Assembly: GCA_945927915.1 (NCBI GenBank)
Contig: CAMEMX010000004.1
Location: 1-19,373 of the forward strand
Reading direction: 5' to 3'
DNA: 19,373 nt
DNA from: an uncultured Clostridia bacterium
Lineage (GTDB): Bacteria > Bacillota > Clostridia > Oscillospirales > Oscillospiraceae
This document shows positions 1 through 5,858 of the stretch, piece by piece. The translations under genes and the position numbers were made by a program. The notes under the pieces were generated by a model. That model worked only from the letters and a program-made list of their open reading frames with translations, ran no database searches and was not told the origin of the DNA. Within the stretch, counting starts at the first letter, position 1. Every line of letters begins with the position of its first letter.

Positions 1-92
1 CGCCGCGTGCAGGAACGACCGAAACGGTACAAAATCGTTCGTCTTTCCAGTCCTCCGCTTCGCGGTCGGTGGAGGCATGCCTCCACCCTACA
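1..92. repeat. MITE/REP-like palindromic repeat, copy 1 (left end cut by window)
   Basis: Bases 1-88 align colinearly, with one single-base gap, to 19287-19373. Shared blocks are GTGCAGGAAC and CCGCTTCGCGGTCGG. The right end is a perfect 20-base palindrome, GGTGGAGGCATGCCTCCACC (68-87), followed by CTACA. The ending CCCTACA is the inverse of TGTAGGG, which begins copy 2, so the full unit looks like an element of about 112 bp with short terminal inverted repeats. There is no coding capacity. It lies 3' of degV, on whose transcript it would form a strong hairpin. The pairing and the second copy are seen directly; calling it a non-autonomous mobile repeat is inference. Confidence 0.7.
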
Positions 93-173
93 GTCGCCTG
101 GCGTACCCGCGGCGTAAGGACGGCATGCCCCATCCACGATCGTGAGGGCAGTTTTCTGCTTGCGCAAAAATGT
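93..173. other. Short spacer 3' of degV, no clear gene
   Basis: This stretch lies between the repeat and the degV stop codon. I see no ORF with a ribosome binding site. On the degV strand there is only a small GCAG-AAAA-CTGC hairpin with no following T-run, so no convincing terminator is visible. The palindrome at 68-87 is the strongest hairpin available downstream of degV. Confidence 0.5.
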
Positions 174-1019
174 TTATTCCTGTTTTTTGAAGAACGTGGC
201 GACGATGGCGCCGGGGCCGGCGTGCGTGCCGATGACGCTGCCGATCTGGGTGGTTTGCAGGTTTTCCACCTTGCCCTCCCAGAAGCGTGCGCTGTCGGCG
301 ATGTATTTTTGCAGCAGGGCATCGCTCAGGCCGGAATAGCCCAGCAGCACGGGCTTGTCATAGTCCACGCCGCCGGCGGCGTCGATCTGCGCGGCGAGGA
401 GGTTGTTGCCCTGCCGCGAGCCGCGCGCCTTGCCCAGCACGACGACCTCGCCCTGCCGGATGCTGATGACGGGCTTGATCGAGAGCATACTGCCCGCGAA
501 GGCAGCCGCCTTTGAAATTCTGCCGCCGCGCTTGAGGTATTCGAGCGTGTCGAGCAGGGCGACGAGGCAGACGTTTTCGCGCTCCGCCTCCAGCCGCGCG
601 GCGACGTCCGCAGCGGACATCCCGCCGTCCATGAGGCGCAGGGCAAGCTCCGCGAGGATGCCCGTGCCGGTGGCGGCGGACCGGCTGTCGACGACATAGA
701 TGCCGGGATAGTCCGCAGCGGCGATCATGGCGCTCTGGCAGGTGCCGGAGAGCCTGGAGGAGATCGTCAGCACGACGGCGCTCTCTCCGCGCTCCGCGAT
801 GTCCGCAAAGACCTCGGAAAAGGCCGCAGGCGTTGCCTGACTGGTGCTGGGCAGGACGTCGCTTTCGATCAGCTTCTCATAAAACGCCTGCTTGCTGATG
901 GTCACGCCGTCGATGTATTCCTCGCTGCCGAAGTGGACGGTCAGCGGGACGACGGTCAGCCTTGCGCGGATCGCCTCGCTGACGTCCGCGGTGGAATCTA
1001 CGATCAGATGTACCTTCAT
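174..1019 (-). CDS. DegV family fatty-acid-binding protein (FakB-like)
   Basis: 281 aa, the usual DegV length. Proteins of this family bind one fatty acid in a buried pocket; the characterised FakB members present it to the FakA kinase for phosphorylation and entry into phospholipid synthesis. Visible motifs are VDSTAD at residues 7-12, PSTSQ 57-61, SSRLSGT 87-93, LEYLKRGGRIS 159-169 and IGTHAGPGA 263-271. No signal peptide or membrane segment is seen, so it is probably cytosolic. An open frame runs further upstream to 1337, but the start at 1019 is chosen because MKVHLIVDST is the family N-terminus and GGAGAG lies just before it. The start overlaps the marR stop codon by ATGA, which implies translational coupling. 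No fakA-like gene is in the window. The family call is firm; the fatty-acid role is by family knowledge. Confidence 0.93.
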   Translation of the reverse strand: MKVHLIVDSTADVSEAIRARLTVVPLTVHFGSEEYIDGVTISKQAFYEKLIESDVLPSTSQATPAAFSEVFADIAERGESAVVLTISSRLSGTCQSAMIAAADYPGIYVVDSRSAATGTGILAELALRLMDGGMSAADVAARLEAERENVCLVALLDTLEYLKRGGRISKAAAFAGSMLSIKPVISIRQGEVVVLGKARGSRQGNNLLAAQIDAAGGVDYDKPVLLGYSGLSDALLQKYIADSARFWEGKVENLQTTQIGSVIGTHAGPGAIVATFFKKQE

Positions 1020-1501
1020 TGGGTGCTCTCCTTGTCTGGTTGATGATGGCGCGGCGTTCCTGCGGGCAGGCCGTCGCGGCAGATGGTCTGCAGGTTGGCG
1101 GTGATGAGCTCGAGCGCGTGATAGAAGATCGCGCGATGCTCGTCCGAAAGCCCCCTGCTGGCGGCCTCGACCGCCACGGCTGCCCGCTCGCGGACGTGCT
1201 CCGCGAGGGCTTTTCCCTCGGCGGTCAGCGTCACAAGGGCGCGGTAGCTTGCGCCCTCGCGGCGGATGAAGCCCTTCTTTTCCAGGATCGAGAGCATCCG
1301 CGAGACGTCCGCCTTGTCCTTTCCGCACTCCTCGCAAAGCTGCGTGGCGCTGAGCCCCTGCGGATGGCGGTACATCGCGGTGAGATAGGTCGCGTGCGTT
1401 CCCTTCAGGCCGCAGGGCTCCAGCTCGTCGGAGGCGATCCTGTGCCAGTAGCGAAACAGCTCGGACAGCGCAAGCGAAAAACGCTCAAATCGGTCGACCA
1501 T
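1016..1501 (-). CDS. MarR family transcriptional repressor
   Basis: 161 aa winged-helix regulator of MarR type. Residues about 50-74 form the helix-turn-helix (GLSATQLCEECGKDKADVSR) and about 75-95 the wing with LEKKGFIRRE. Dimerisation helices lie at both ends. It probably binds the two dyads at 1527-1544 and 1564-1581 in its own promoter and represses itself and degV. The ATG at 1501 has AGGAGG upstream on the minus strand. Cysteines sit at positions 30, 56, 59 and 141; C56 and C59 are within the DNA-binding region. Thiol sensing is possible, but nothing in the sequence proves it. The ligand is unknown. Coupling to a fatty-acid-binding protein hints at a lipid-related signal, which is inference. 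Confidence 0.93.
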   Translation of the reverse strand: MVDRFERFSLALSELFRYWHRIASDELEPCGLKGTHATYLTAMYRHPQGLSATQLCEECGKDKADVSRMLSILEKKGFIRREGASYRALVTLTAEGKALAEHVRERAAVAVEAASRGLSDEHRAIFYHALELITANLQTICRDGLPAGTPRHHQPDKESTQ

Positions 1502-1526
1502 TCTTTTCCTCCTTTGACCATATAAA

Positions 1527-1544
1527 ATGTTGATGATTCAACAT
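1527..1544. promoter_or_regulatory. Probable MarR operator A
   Basis: Perfect dyad with 7-base arms and a 4-base centre: ATGTTGA-TGAT-TCAACAT. It covers the predicted transcription start of marR, downstream of the -10 box. The size fits MarR-family operators. The core TGTTGA-N4-TCAACA is shared with operator B. The symmetry is seen directly; the binding protein is inferred. Confidence 0.72.
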
Positions 1545-1549
1545 GGAAG

Positions 1550-1578
1550 ATGATACAACAGAGTTGTTGAAAAGTCAA
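1550..1578 (-). promoter_or_regulatory. Sigma-A-type promoter of marR-degV
   Basis: On the minus strand a -35 box TTGACT (1578-1573) is followed by a 17-base spacer and a -10 box TATCAT (1555-1550). The predicted transcription start is near 1543, giving a leader of about 40 bases that carries the AGGAGG of marR. The -35 lies inside dyad B and the start region lies inside dyad A. Confidence 0.78.
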
Positions 1579-1581
1579 CAA
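1564..1581. promoter_or_regulatory. Probable MarR operator B
   Basis: Perfect dyad TTGTTGA-AAAG-TCAACAA, with the same TGTTGA/TCAACA core as operator A. The centres are 37 bases apart, about 3.5 helical turns. It spans the -35 box of the marR promoter. An overlapping shorter dyad, ACAAC-AGA-GTTGT (1555-1567), lies between the two and may be a secondary half-site. Confidence 0.72.
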
Positions 1582-1620
1582 GTTTTTTGCGGGGCAGATG
1601 GGCGATAAACGCCGGCAGGC

Positions 1621-1655
1621 AAAAGAAATCCGCAGGCAAGAGACCCTGCCTGCGG
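1621..1655 (-). terminator. Hairpin, possible minus-strand Rho-independent terminator
   Basis: A perfect 9-bp stem CCGCAGGCA/TGCCTGCGG (1630-1638 with 1647-1655) has an 8-base loop. Read on the minus strand, the stem is followed by ATTTCTTTT, a moderate T-tract. No minus-strand gene lies directly upstream, so it may insulate the marR promoter from antisense transcription. On the plus strand no T-run follows, so it would be only a structured leader element there. Confidence 0.4.
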
Positions 1656-1680
1656 AAGTCCATATAGTATAGAGGGGAAA

Positions 1681-1731
1681 ATGAAAAAGAGAATCATCAA
1701 TTACACTTATATCCTAACCCGGAATTGTTAA
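1681..1731 (+). CDS. Possible 16-codon leader peptide or small protein
   Basis: ATG at 1681 opens a 16-residue frame, MKKRIINYTYILTRNC, ending in TAA. A purine-rich GAGGGG lies about 3-9 bases upstream and could serve as a weak ribosome binding site. The peptide is basic at the N-terminus with an aromatic/aliphatic middle and one terminal Cys. It sits ahead of a terminator and of the DUF3343/desulfurase genes, so it could be a leader peptide. Equally, it could be chance in AT-rich DNA. I do not recognise it, and confidence is low. Confidence 0.25.
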   Translation: MKKRIINYTYILTRNC

Positions 1732-1786
1732 AATTATAACCCAAAAGAAATTAAGATTGTATTAAGTTCCGAAAAAATTTCAATGC

Positions 1787-1808
1787 AGCCCGTCCGGCGG
1801 GCTTTTTT
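1787..1808 (+). terminator. Rho-independent terminator upstream of the DUF3343 gene
   Basis: The stem AGCCCG/CGGGCT (1787-1792 with 1798-1803) has loop TCCGG and is followed by a run of six T (1803-1808); an A-rich stretch precedes it. No plus-strand protein gene ends upstream. It must therefore end a small RNA made from the AT-rich block or act as an attenuator for the DUF3343/desulfurase transcript. Confidence 0.62.
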
Positions 1809-1877
1809 ACTGCGGAAGCGGTCGAAGCGTGGCAAAGCGCCGCGCGGAACATACGATAATACGGGAGGGTTGCTTCA

Positions 1878-2132
1878 ATGAACGATGTATTTTTTACCTT
1901 CCGCTCCGTCACGGCGGCAATGCGGGGCAGCCGCCTCCTTGCGGATCAGTCGATCCGCAGCCTTACCGTCCGCACACCGAAGCTGCTGCAGGAGCAGGGC
2001 TGCGGCTACAGCCTGCGCATCCGCGCGCCCGACGCCGCGCGTGCGCGGCAGGCATTCGAGCAGGCGCAGCTCCGCTACAGCCGCATCTACCGCAGGGGCG
2101 GCGACGGGCAATGGCAGGAGGTGACGCTGTGA
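1878..2132 (+). CDS. DUF3343 protein, putative Se/S carrier-like
   Basis: 84 aa. The fold signature looks like DUF3343, a small family described as a putative sulfur/selenium carrier. An N-terminal strand/helix (FTFRSVTAAMRGSRLL) precedes LLQEQGCGYSLRI, where C42-G43 matches the conserved CG motif of the family. The ATG at 1878 has GGGAGG ten bases upstream. The stop overlaps the GTG start of the next gene, a cysteine-desulfurase-like enzyme, as GTGA. Tight coupling suggests the Cys of this protein may receive persulfide (or selenium) from that enzyme. The family assignment is by motif and context only; the carrier role is inference. No membrane segment or signal peptide is seen. Confidence 0.72.
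   Translation: MNDVFFTFRSVTAAMRGSRLLADQSIRSLTVRTPKLLQEQGCGYSLRIRAPDAARARQAFEQAQLRYSRIYRRGGDGQWQEVTL
2116..2121 (+). promoter_or_regulatory. Shine-Dalgarno that fixes a GTG start
   Basis: AGGAGG ends 7 bases before GTG at 2129. It lies inside the DUF3343 gene and supports GTG rather than any of the in-frame codons upstream as start of the desulfurase-like enzyme. Confidence 0.8.
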
Positions 2133-3268
2133 TCTATTTTGACAGCGCCGCGACCACGCTGCAAAAGCCGCCGCAGGTCGCCCGCGCCGTGCAAAGCGCC
2201 GTCGGCACGCTGACCGGCGTCGGCCGAGGCGGCCACAGAGCCGCCATGCGGGCGGCGGAGACGGTCTATGCCTGCCGGGCGCTGGCGGCGGAGCTGTTCG
2301 ATGCCGCGCCGGAGCAGGTGATCTTTACCATGAACGCCACGCACGGGCTGAATATCGCCATCCGCACCCTTGTGCCGCAGGGCGGGCGCGTGGTGATCTC
2401 CGGCTTCGAGCACAACGCCGTCACCCGTCCGCTGCACGCGCTGGACGCGCACATCACGGTCGCGGGAAGAAGGCTGTTTTCCCCGGACGAGACGCTGGCG
2501 GCCTTTGAAGAGGCATTGGCACAGGGACAGGACGCCGCTGTCTGCACGCAGATGTCGAACGTATTCGGCTATGTCCTGCCCGTTATGCCCATCGCCGCGC
2601 TATGCAGGCGCTACGGCGTACCGCTGATCCTCGACGCGTCGCAGGCGGCGGGAACGCTGCCGGTGTCGCTGCAAAAGACCGGCGCACGCTTCATCGCCAT
2701 GCCGGGACACAAGGGACTTTACGGCCCACAGGGCACGGGTCTGCTCCTGTGCGCCGGGGATGCAAGGCCGCTGCTCTTCGGCGGCACGGGCAGCAGCTCC
2801 GCCAGTCAGGAAATGCCGGATTTCCTGCCCGACCGGCTGGAGGCGGGCACGCACAACGTCTGCGGCATCGCGGGGCTTCTGGAGGGGCTGCGCTTTGTCC
2901 GGGCGCGGACGCCGCAGGGCATTTTGCGTCACGAAACGCGGCTTTTGCGCGAGCTTTTGCCGCGCCTGCGCGCCGTGCCTGGGCTGCGCGTGTTCTCCGG
3001 CGAGAGGCAGGGCGGCGTGCTGTCGTTTACCGTCGAGGGCATGGACTGCGAGGAGGCCGCCGCGCTTTTGGGCAGGCACGGCGCCGCGGTGCGCGCCGGA
3101 CTGCACTGTGCGCCCCTGGCGCACGAGAGCGCCGGGACAAAGGAAGAAGGCACCGTGCGTGTGAGCTTTTCCGCCTTTAACACGGCGGAAGAAGTCCACA
3201 CATTTGCCCGCCTGTGCAAAAAACTCTTTGCCCCGGCCGAAAAACCGAAGTTTCCTACTTGCTATTGA
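2129..3268 (+). CDS. Cysteine desulfurase-like PLP aminotransferase class V
   Basis: 379 aa from the GTG start, the normal length for the Csd/SufS-like branch of class V aminotransferases. These enzymes take sulfur from cysteine (or selenium from selenocysteine) as an enzyme-bound persulfide, releasing alanine. The N-terminus MIYFDSAATT is canonical. H96 (in FEHNA), D169 and Q172 (LILDASQAAG) and the Schiff-base lysine K195 (PGHKGLYGPQGTG) are present. C327 in RAGLHCAP is the persulfide-forming cysteine. The frame stays open upstream to 1829, but that part overlaps DUF3343 and lacks homologous character. It is translationally coupled to DUF3343. No SufU/IscU-type scaffold gene is nearby, so a dedicated partner such as DUF3343 is plausible. 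Substrate (Cys or Sec) cannot be told from the sequence. Confidence 0.9.
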   Translation: MIYFDSAATTLQKPPQVARAVQSAVGTLTGVGRGGHRAAMRAAETVYACRALAAELFDAAPEQVIFTMNATHGLNIAIRTLVPQGGRVVISGFEHNAVTRPLHALDAHITVAGRRLFSPDETLAAFEEALAQGQDAAVCTQMSNVFGYVLPVMPIAALCRRYGVPLILDASQAAGTLPVSLQKTGARFIAMPGHKGLYGPQGTGLLLCAGDARPLLFGGTGSSSASQEMPDFLPDRLEAGTHNVCGIAGLLEGLRFVRARTPQGILRHETRLLRELLPRLRAVPGLRVFSGERQGGVLSFTVEGMDCEEAAALLGRHGAAVRAGLHCAPLAHESAGTKEEGTVRVSFSAFNTAEEVHTFARLCKKLFAPAEKPKFPTCY

Positions 3269-3287
3269 CGGGAAAATCGGATATAAT
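3259..3287 (+). promoter_or_regulatory. Promoter of the cdaA cluster
   Basis: -35 TTGCTA (3259-3264), a 17-base spacer, then a perfect -10 TATAAT (3282-3287). The -35 overlaps the last codons of the desulfurase gene. The predicted start near 3294 gives a leader of about 55 bases before cdaA. A TTGACG at 3265-3270 also lies upstream but is only 11 bases from the -10 and cannot pair with it. Confidence 0.68.
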
Positions 3288-3349
3288 CTATTAGATAAAA
3301 AAGTAGGAGGCGGCGGCGCAGCCGGCGCTTCCGAGGCGGAGTTTTGCGT

Positions 3350-4225
3350 ATGGAAGCTATCTTGGATTTTTTTAAGGAATTCGGCTCGATGCTGCCGACG
3401 ATCAAGATCATGGACATCATCGACATCCTGGTCGTCGCGTTCATCATTTACGGCATCATCACGATGATCCAGACCACGGGCGCGGCGCGCATCGCCAAGA
3501 GCATCGTGATCATCCTGGCGCTGACGGTGCTGACGCAGCTGCTCAATATGTATCTGATGAACTACCTGCTCGACAAGATCCTTGAGATCGGCCTGATCGC
3601 GCTGGTCATCATGTTCCAGCCGGAGCTGCGCCGGATGCTTGAAAAGCTCGGCGGCAAGTCCTTCCGCGAGGTGCTGTCGATGAAGGAGGAGCAGCGCGAG
3701 ATCGACCGCGTCATTTCGCAGACCGTCTCTGCCTGCGAGACGATGTCCCGCGAGCGCACGGGCGTGCTGATCGTCTTTGAGCGCGACACCTCGCTGATGG
3801 ACTATCAAAAGTCCGGCACGGTCATCGACGCGCAGGTGTCGTCGGAGCTACTGCGCAACATCTTCTTCACCAAGGCCGCGCTGCATGACGGCGCCGTCAT
3901 CATCCGCAACGAGAGAATCGCGGCGGCGGGCTGCGTCCTGCCGCTGACCCAGAACCGCAACATCAGCAGCGACCTCGGCACCCGCCACCGTGCCGCCATC
4001 GGCATGAGCGAGGTGTCCGACGCGGTGGTCGTCATCGTCTCGGAGGAGACGGGCACGATCTCCGTCGCCGTCTCCGGGATGCTCAAGCGCCATCTCGCGC
4101 CGCAGACGCTGGAAAAGCTCCTGCTCAACGAGCTTGCGCCCAAGACCGAGGAAAAGACGTGGAATCCCGTCAAGCTGCTGCGAAAGAAACGCAGAAAAAA
4201 GGAGGATAAGGATGCAGAAGCATAA
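3350..4225 (+). CDS. cdaA: Diadenylate cyclase CdaA (c-di-AMP synthase)
   Basis: 291 aa membrane-bound cyclase that joins two ATP into c-di-AMP, the second messenger controlling potassium/osmolyte transport and cell-wall stress. The N-terminal third has about three hydrophobic helices (about 24-42, 48-73 and 78-90). The DAC domain follows, with the catalytic DGA at 180-182 (ALHDGAVII) and RHR at 212-214 (GTRHRAAIG). The C-terminus is strongly basic and charged. The ATG at 3350 is chosen for GGAG eight bases upstream and the family N-terminus; an in-frame TTG two codons earlier is possible. The end overlaps the ybbR-type gene by 14 bases. The usual third partner, glmM, is not next in line. Confidence 0.96.
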   Translation: MEAILDFFKEFGSMLPTIKIMDIIDILVVAFIIYGIITMIQTTGAARIAKSIVIILALTVLTQLLNMYLMNYLLDKILEIGLIALVIMFQPELRRMLEKLGGKSFREVLSMKEEQREIDRVISQTVSACETMSRERTGVLIVFERDTSLMDYQKSGTVIDAQVSSELLRNIFFTKAALHDGAVIIRNERIAAAGCVLPLTQNRNISSDLGTRHRAAIGMSEVSDAVVVIVSEETGTISVAVSGMLKRHLAPQTLEKLLLNELAPKTEEKTWNPVKLLRKKRRKKEDKDAEA

Positions 4226-5453
4226 AGTACTTGCCTTCCTTCTGGCACTGGTCGTCTCGATCGCCCTGTGGTTTTACGCCGTTACGGTGGTCAACCCCAA
4301 CGATACGGCGAAGATCTCCGACGTCAAGGTGCGCATCGTCGGCACCGGCGAGCTTGCGGGCAACAACCTCATGCTCACGGGCGGCGAGGGGCAGACCGTC
4401 ACGGTCGAGATCTCCGGTCGCCGCTCCGACCTCAAGGAGCTCAACAGCTCGTCGCTGGAGGCCATCGCGGACGTCAGCAACATCGACCGGCCCGGCGAAT
4501 ATGAGGTGAGCTGGACGCTCGACCCGCCCTCGACGGTCGCCTCCGGCGACATCAGCCTCGTCAGCGCCAACTATAACAAGATCAAGGTCAAGGTCAGTGA
4601 ATACAAGGAACGCCCGGAGGTCCCCGTGACCGTGGAATATACCGGCGAGCTGCCGGCGGGCTATGTCCGCGACCCCGCGGTGCTGAACTATCCGACCATT
4701 CCGGTCAGCGGCCCCGCGGAGGAGGTCTCCAGGATCGACCACGCGATCGTGACCGTCGACCTGAGCAACGCCACCTCCAATATCACAAACGAGCTGGAAT
4801 ACCGCTTTGTCGACGAGGAAGGTCAGGAGCTGACGCTGAGCGAATTTGTCACCTCAAGCGTGCCGACGGTGCGTGTGAACGTGCCCGTGCTGGCCTATAA
4901 GCAGGTCGACCTCAAGGTGAAGCTCATTCCCGGCGGCGGTGCGACGGCGCAGGACGTCACCTGCACCATCGAGCCTGCCACCATCGGTGTCACCGGCCCG
5001 GAGGACGTCCTCAGCCGGCTGACCAGCATCGAGATCTATGAGATCGACCTCGGTCAGATCACCGAGAACAAGACCTGGAAGATCACGCCCGACCTTCCCG
5101 CCGGCGTGACCAACCGCGCCTCGGAGACGTCGGTCAAGATCTCTCTGAGCTTTAATGGCCTGCTCACCAAGCGCTTCTCGATCCCGTGCGCGAGCATCAC
5201 GCGCATCAACGACATCGAGACGATGGATTTCGGCGAACAGAGCGTGGTCATCACCGTGCGCGGCAAGGTCGCAGCGATCAACGCGCTGACGGCGGAGGAC
5301 ATCCGCATCGTTGCGGATATGAAAAACGACTATGACCCGGGCACCAAGACGCTGACGCTGCAGGTCTATCTGCCCGAAACGAGCACAGCCGGCGTGATCG
5401 GCGGGCCTTACACGGTGCAGATCGTCGAGGTCGCGCCGGAGACCGGCGAGTAA
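4212..5453 (+). CDS. cdaR: YbbR-domain protein CdaR, regulator of CdaA
   Basis: 413 aa. One hydrophobic N-terminal segment (about residues 6-26, LAFLLALVVSIALWFYAV) is followed by a long extracytoplasmic part made of YbbR-type beta repeats, roughly four over residues 35-410. In Firmicutes CdaR anchors outside the membrane and modulates CdaA through its membrane part. The ATG at 4212 is preceded by GGAGG six bases upstream; the open frame runs back to 4134, but that part lies within cdaA. The cdaA-cdaR pair and overlap are canonical. Its stop overlaps the next ATG by one base (TAATG). The function is confident by family and neighbour. Confidence 0.93.
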   Translation: MQKHKVLAFLLALVVSIALWFYAVTVVNPNDTAKISDVKVRIVGTGELAGNNLMLTGGEGQTVTVEISGRRSDLKELNSSSLEAIADVSNIDRPGEYEVSWTLDPPSTVASGDISLVSANYNKIKVKVSEYKERPEVPVTVEYTGELPAGYVRDPAVLNYPTIPVSGPAEEVSRIDHAIVTVDLSNATSNITNELEYRFVDEEGQELTLSEFVTSSVPTVRVNVPVLAYKQVDLKVKLIPGGGATAQDVTCTIEPATIGVTGPEDVLSRLTSIEIYEIDLGQITENKTWKITPDLPAGVTNRASETSVKISLSFNGLLTKRFSIPCASITRINDIETMDFGEQSVVITVRGKVAAINALTAEDIRIVADMKNDYDPGTKTLTLQVYLPETSTAGVIGGPYTVQIVEVAPETGE

Positions 5454-5854
5454 TGCGCACGAAGGCAACGGTCGAAGACCTCCTGCCGGACGGCAGGGCG
5501 GCGCTGCTCGTCGCGCGGGAGAGCGCGTGCAGCGGCGAGTGCCACAAGTGCGGCGGCTGCGGCGCGGCGGAGCAGACACTCCGCGTGACGGCGCAAAACC
5601 CCGTCGGCGCCCGGCGCGGCGACATCGTCTGGCTGGAAACGCGCAGCGCGGCGGTGCTGCGCGGCGCGGCGACGCTGTACCTCCTGCCCCTGGCGCTGTT
5701 TCTCGCGGGCTATCTTGCCGCGTATTCGCTCGGCGCATGGGCGGCGGCGGTGGGCGCGTCGGGCTTTGCCCTCGGCCTGATCCCGGCCTTTGTCCGCGAC
5801 CGCCGGCTCAAAAAACGCCCGCCCGACCACGTCATCACCGGCTTTGTAAAATAA
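5453..5854 (+). CDS. RseC/MucC-family membrane protein (SoxR-reducing type)
   Basis: 133 aa. The N-terminal domain carries a Cys cluster, C26-x3-C30-x2-C33-x2-C36 (CSGECHKCGGC). Two hydrophobic helices follow (about 68-88 and 92-112) and then a short basic tail. This is the architecture of the RseC family, which in proteobacteria takes part in SoxR reduction or sigma-E control and is often near rnf electron-transport genes. No rnf genes are present here, so the proteobacterial role should not be transferred. The four cysteines could hold an Fe-S cluster or metal. The start ATG overlaps the cdaR stop by one base; no strong SD is seen, so translation probably relies on coupling. The family call is good; the role is unknown. 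Confidence 0.82.
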   Translation: MRTKATVEDLLPDGRAALLVARESACSGECHKCGGCGAAEQTLRVTAQNPVGARRGDIVWLETRSAAVLRGAATLYLLPLALFLAGYLAAYSLGAWAAAVGASGFALGLIPAFVRDRRLKKRPPDHVITGFVK

Positions 5855-5858
5855 TACG

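Larger units (their letters stand above)
1582..1877. other. Intergenic leader region, AT-rich, no firm gene
   Basis: This is the only sizeable non-coding stretch in the window (about 296 bases), lying between the divergent marR and DUF3343 genes. It contains the hairpin at 1630-1655, a block at 1661-1780 with only 32 G or C in 120 bases by my count (against clearly GC-rich surroundings), a possible 16-codon ORF at 1681-1731, and a plus-strand terminator at 1787-1808. A -10-like TATAGT occurs at 1663-1668 without a good -35 box. I cannot identify a confident promoter for the DUF3343 gene. Region 1809-1877 is GC-rich leader ending in GGGAGG. Confidence 0.55.

Noticed and set aside
1020..1337. 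Upstream extension of the degV frame
   Set aside because: It runs antiparallel to nothing but lies within marR on the same strand in another frame. The DegV N-terminus and ribosome binding site place the start at 1019.
1630..1808. Known riboswitch or CRISPR-like array in the intergenic region
   Set aside because: No recognisable riboswitch core and no regularly spaced repeats; only single hairpins and an AT-rich block are present.
1829..2128. Upstream extension of the desulfurase-like frame
   Set aside because: It overlaps the DUF3343 gene in another frame and shows no homologous character. The GTG at 2129 with AGGAGG gives the canonical N-terminus.
3265..3287. TTGACG with TATAAT as a promoter pair
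   Set aside because: The boxes are only 11 bases apart, too close for sigma-A. TTGCTA at 3259 gives the proper 17-base spacing.
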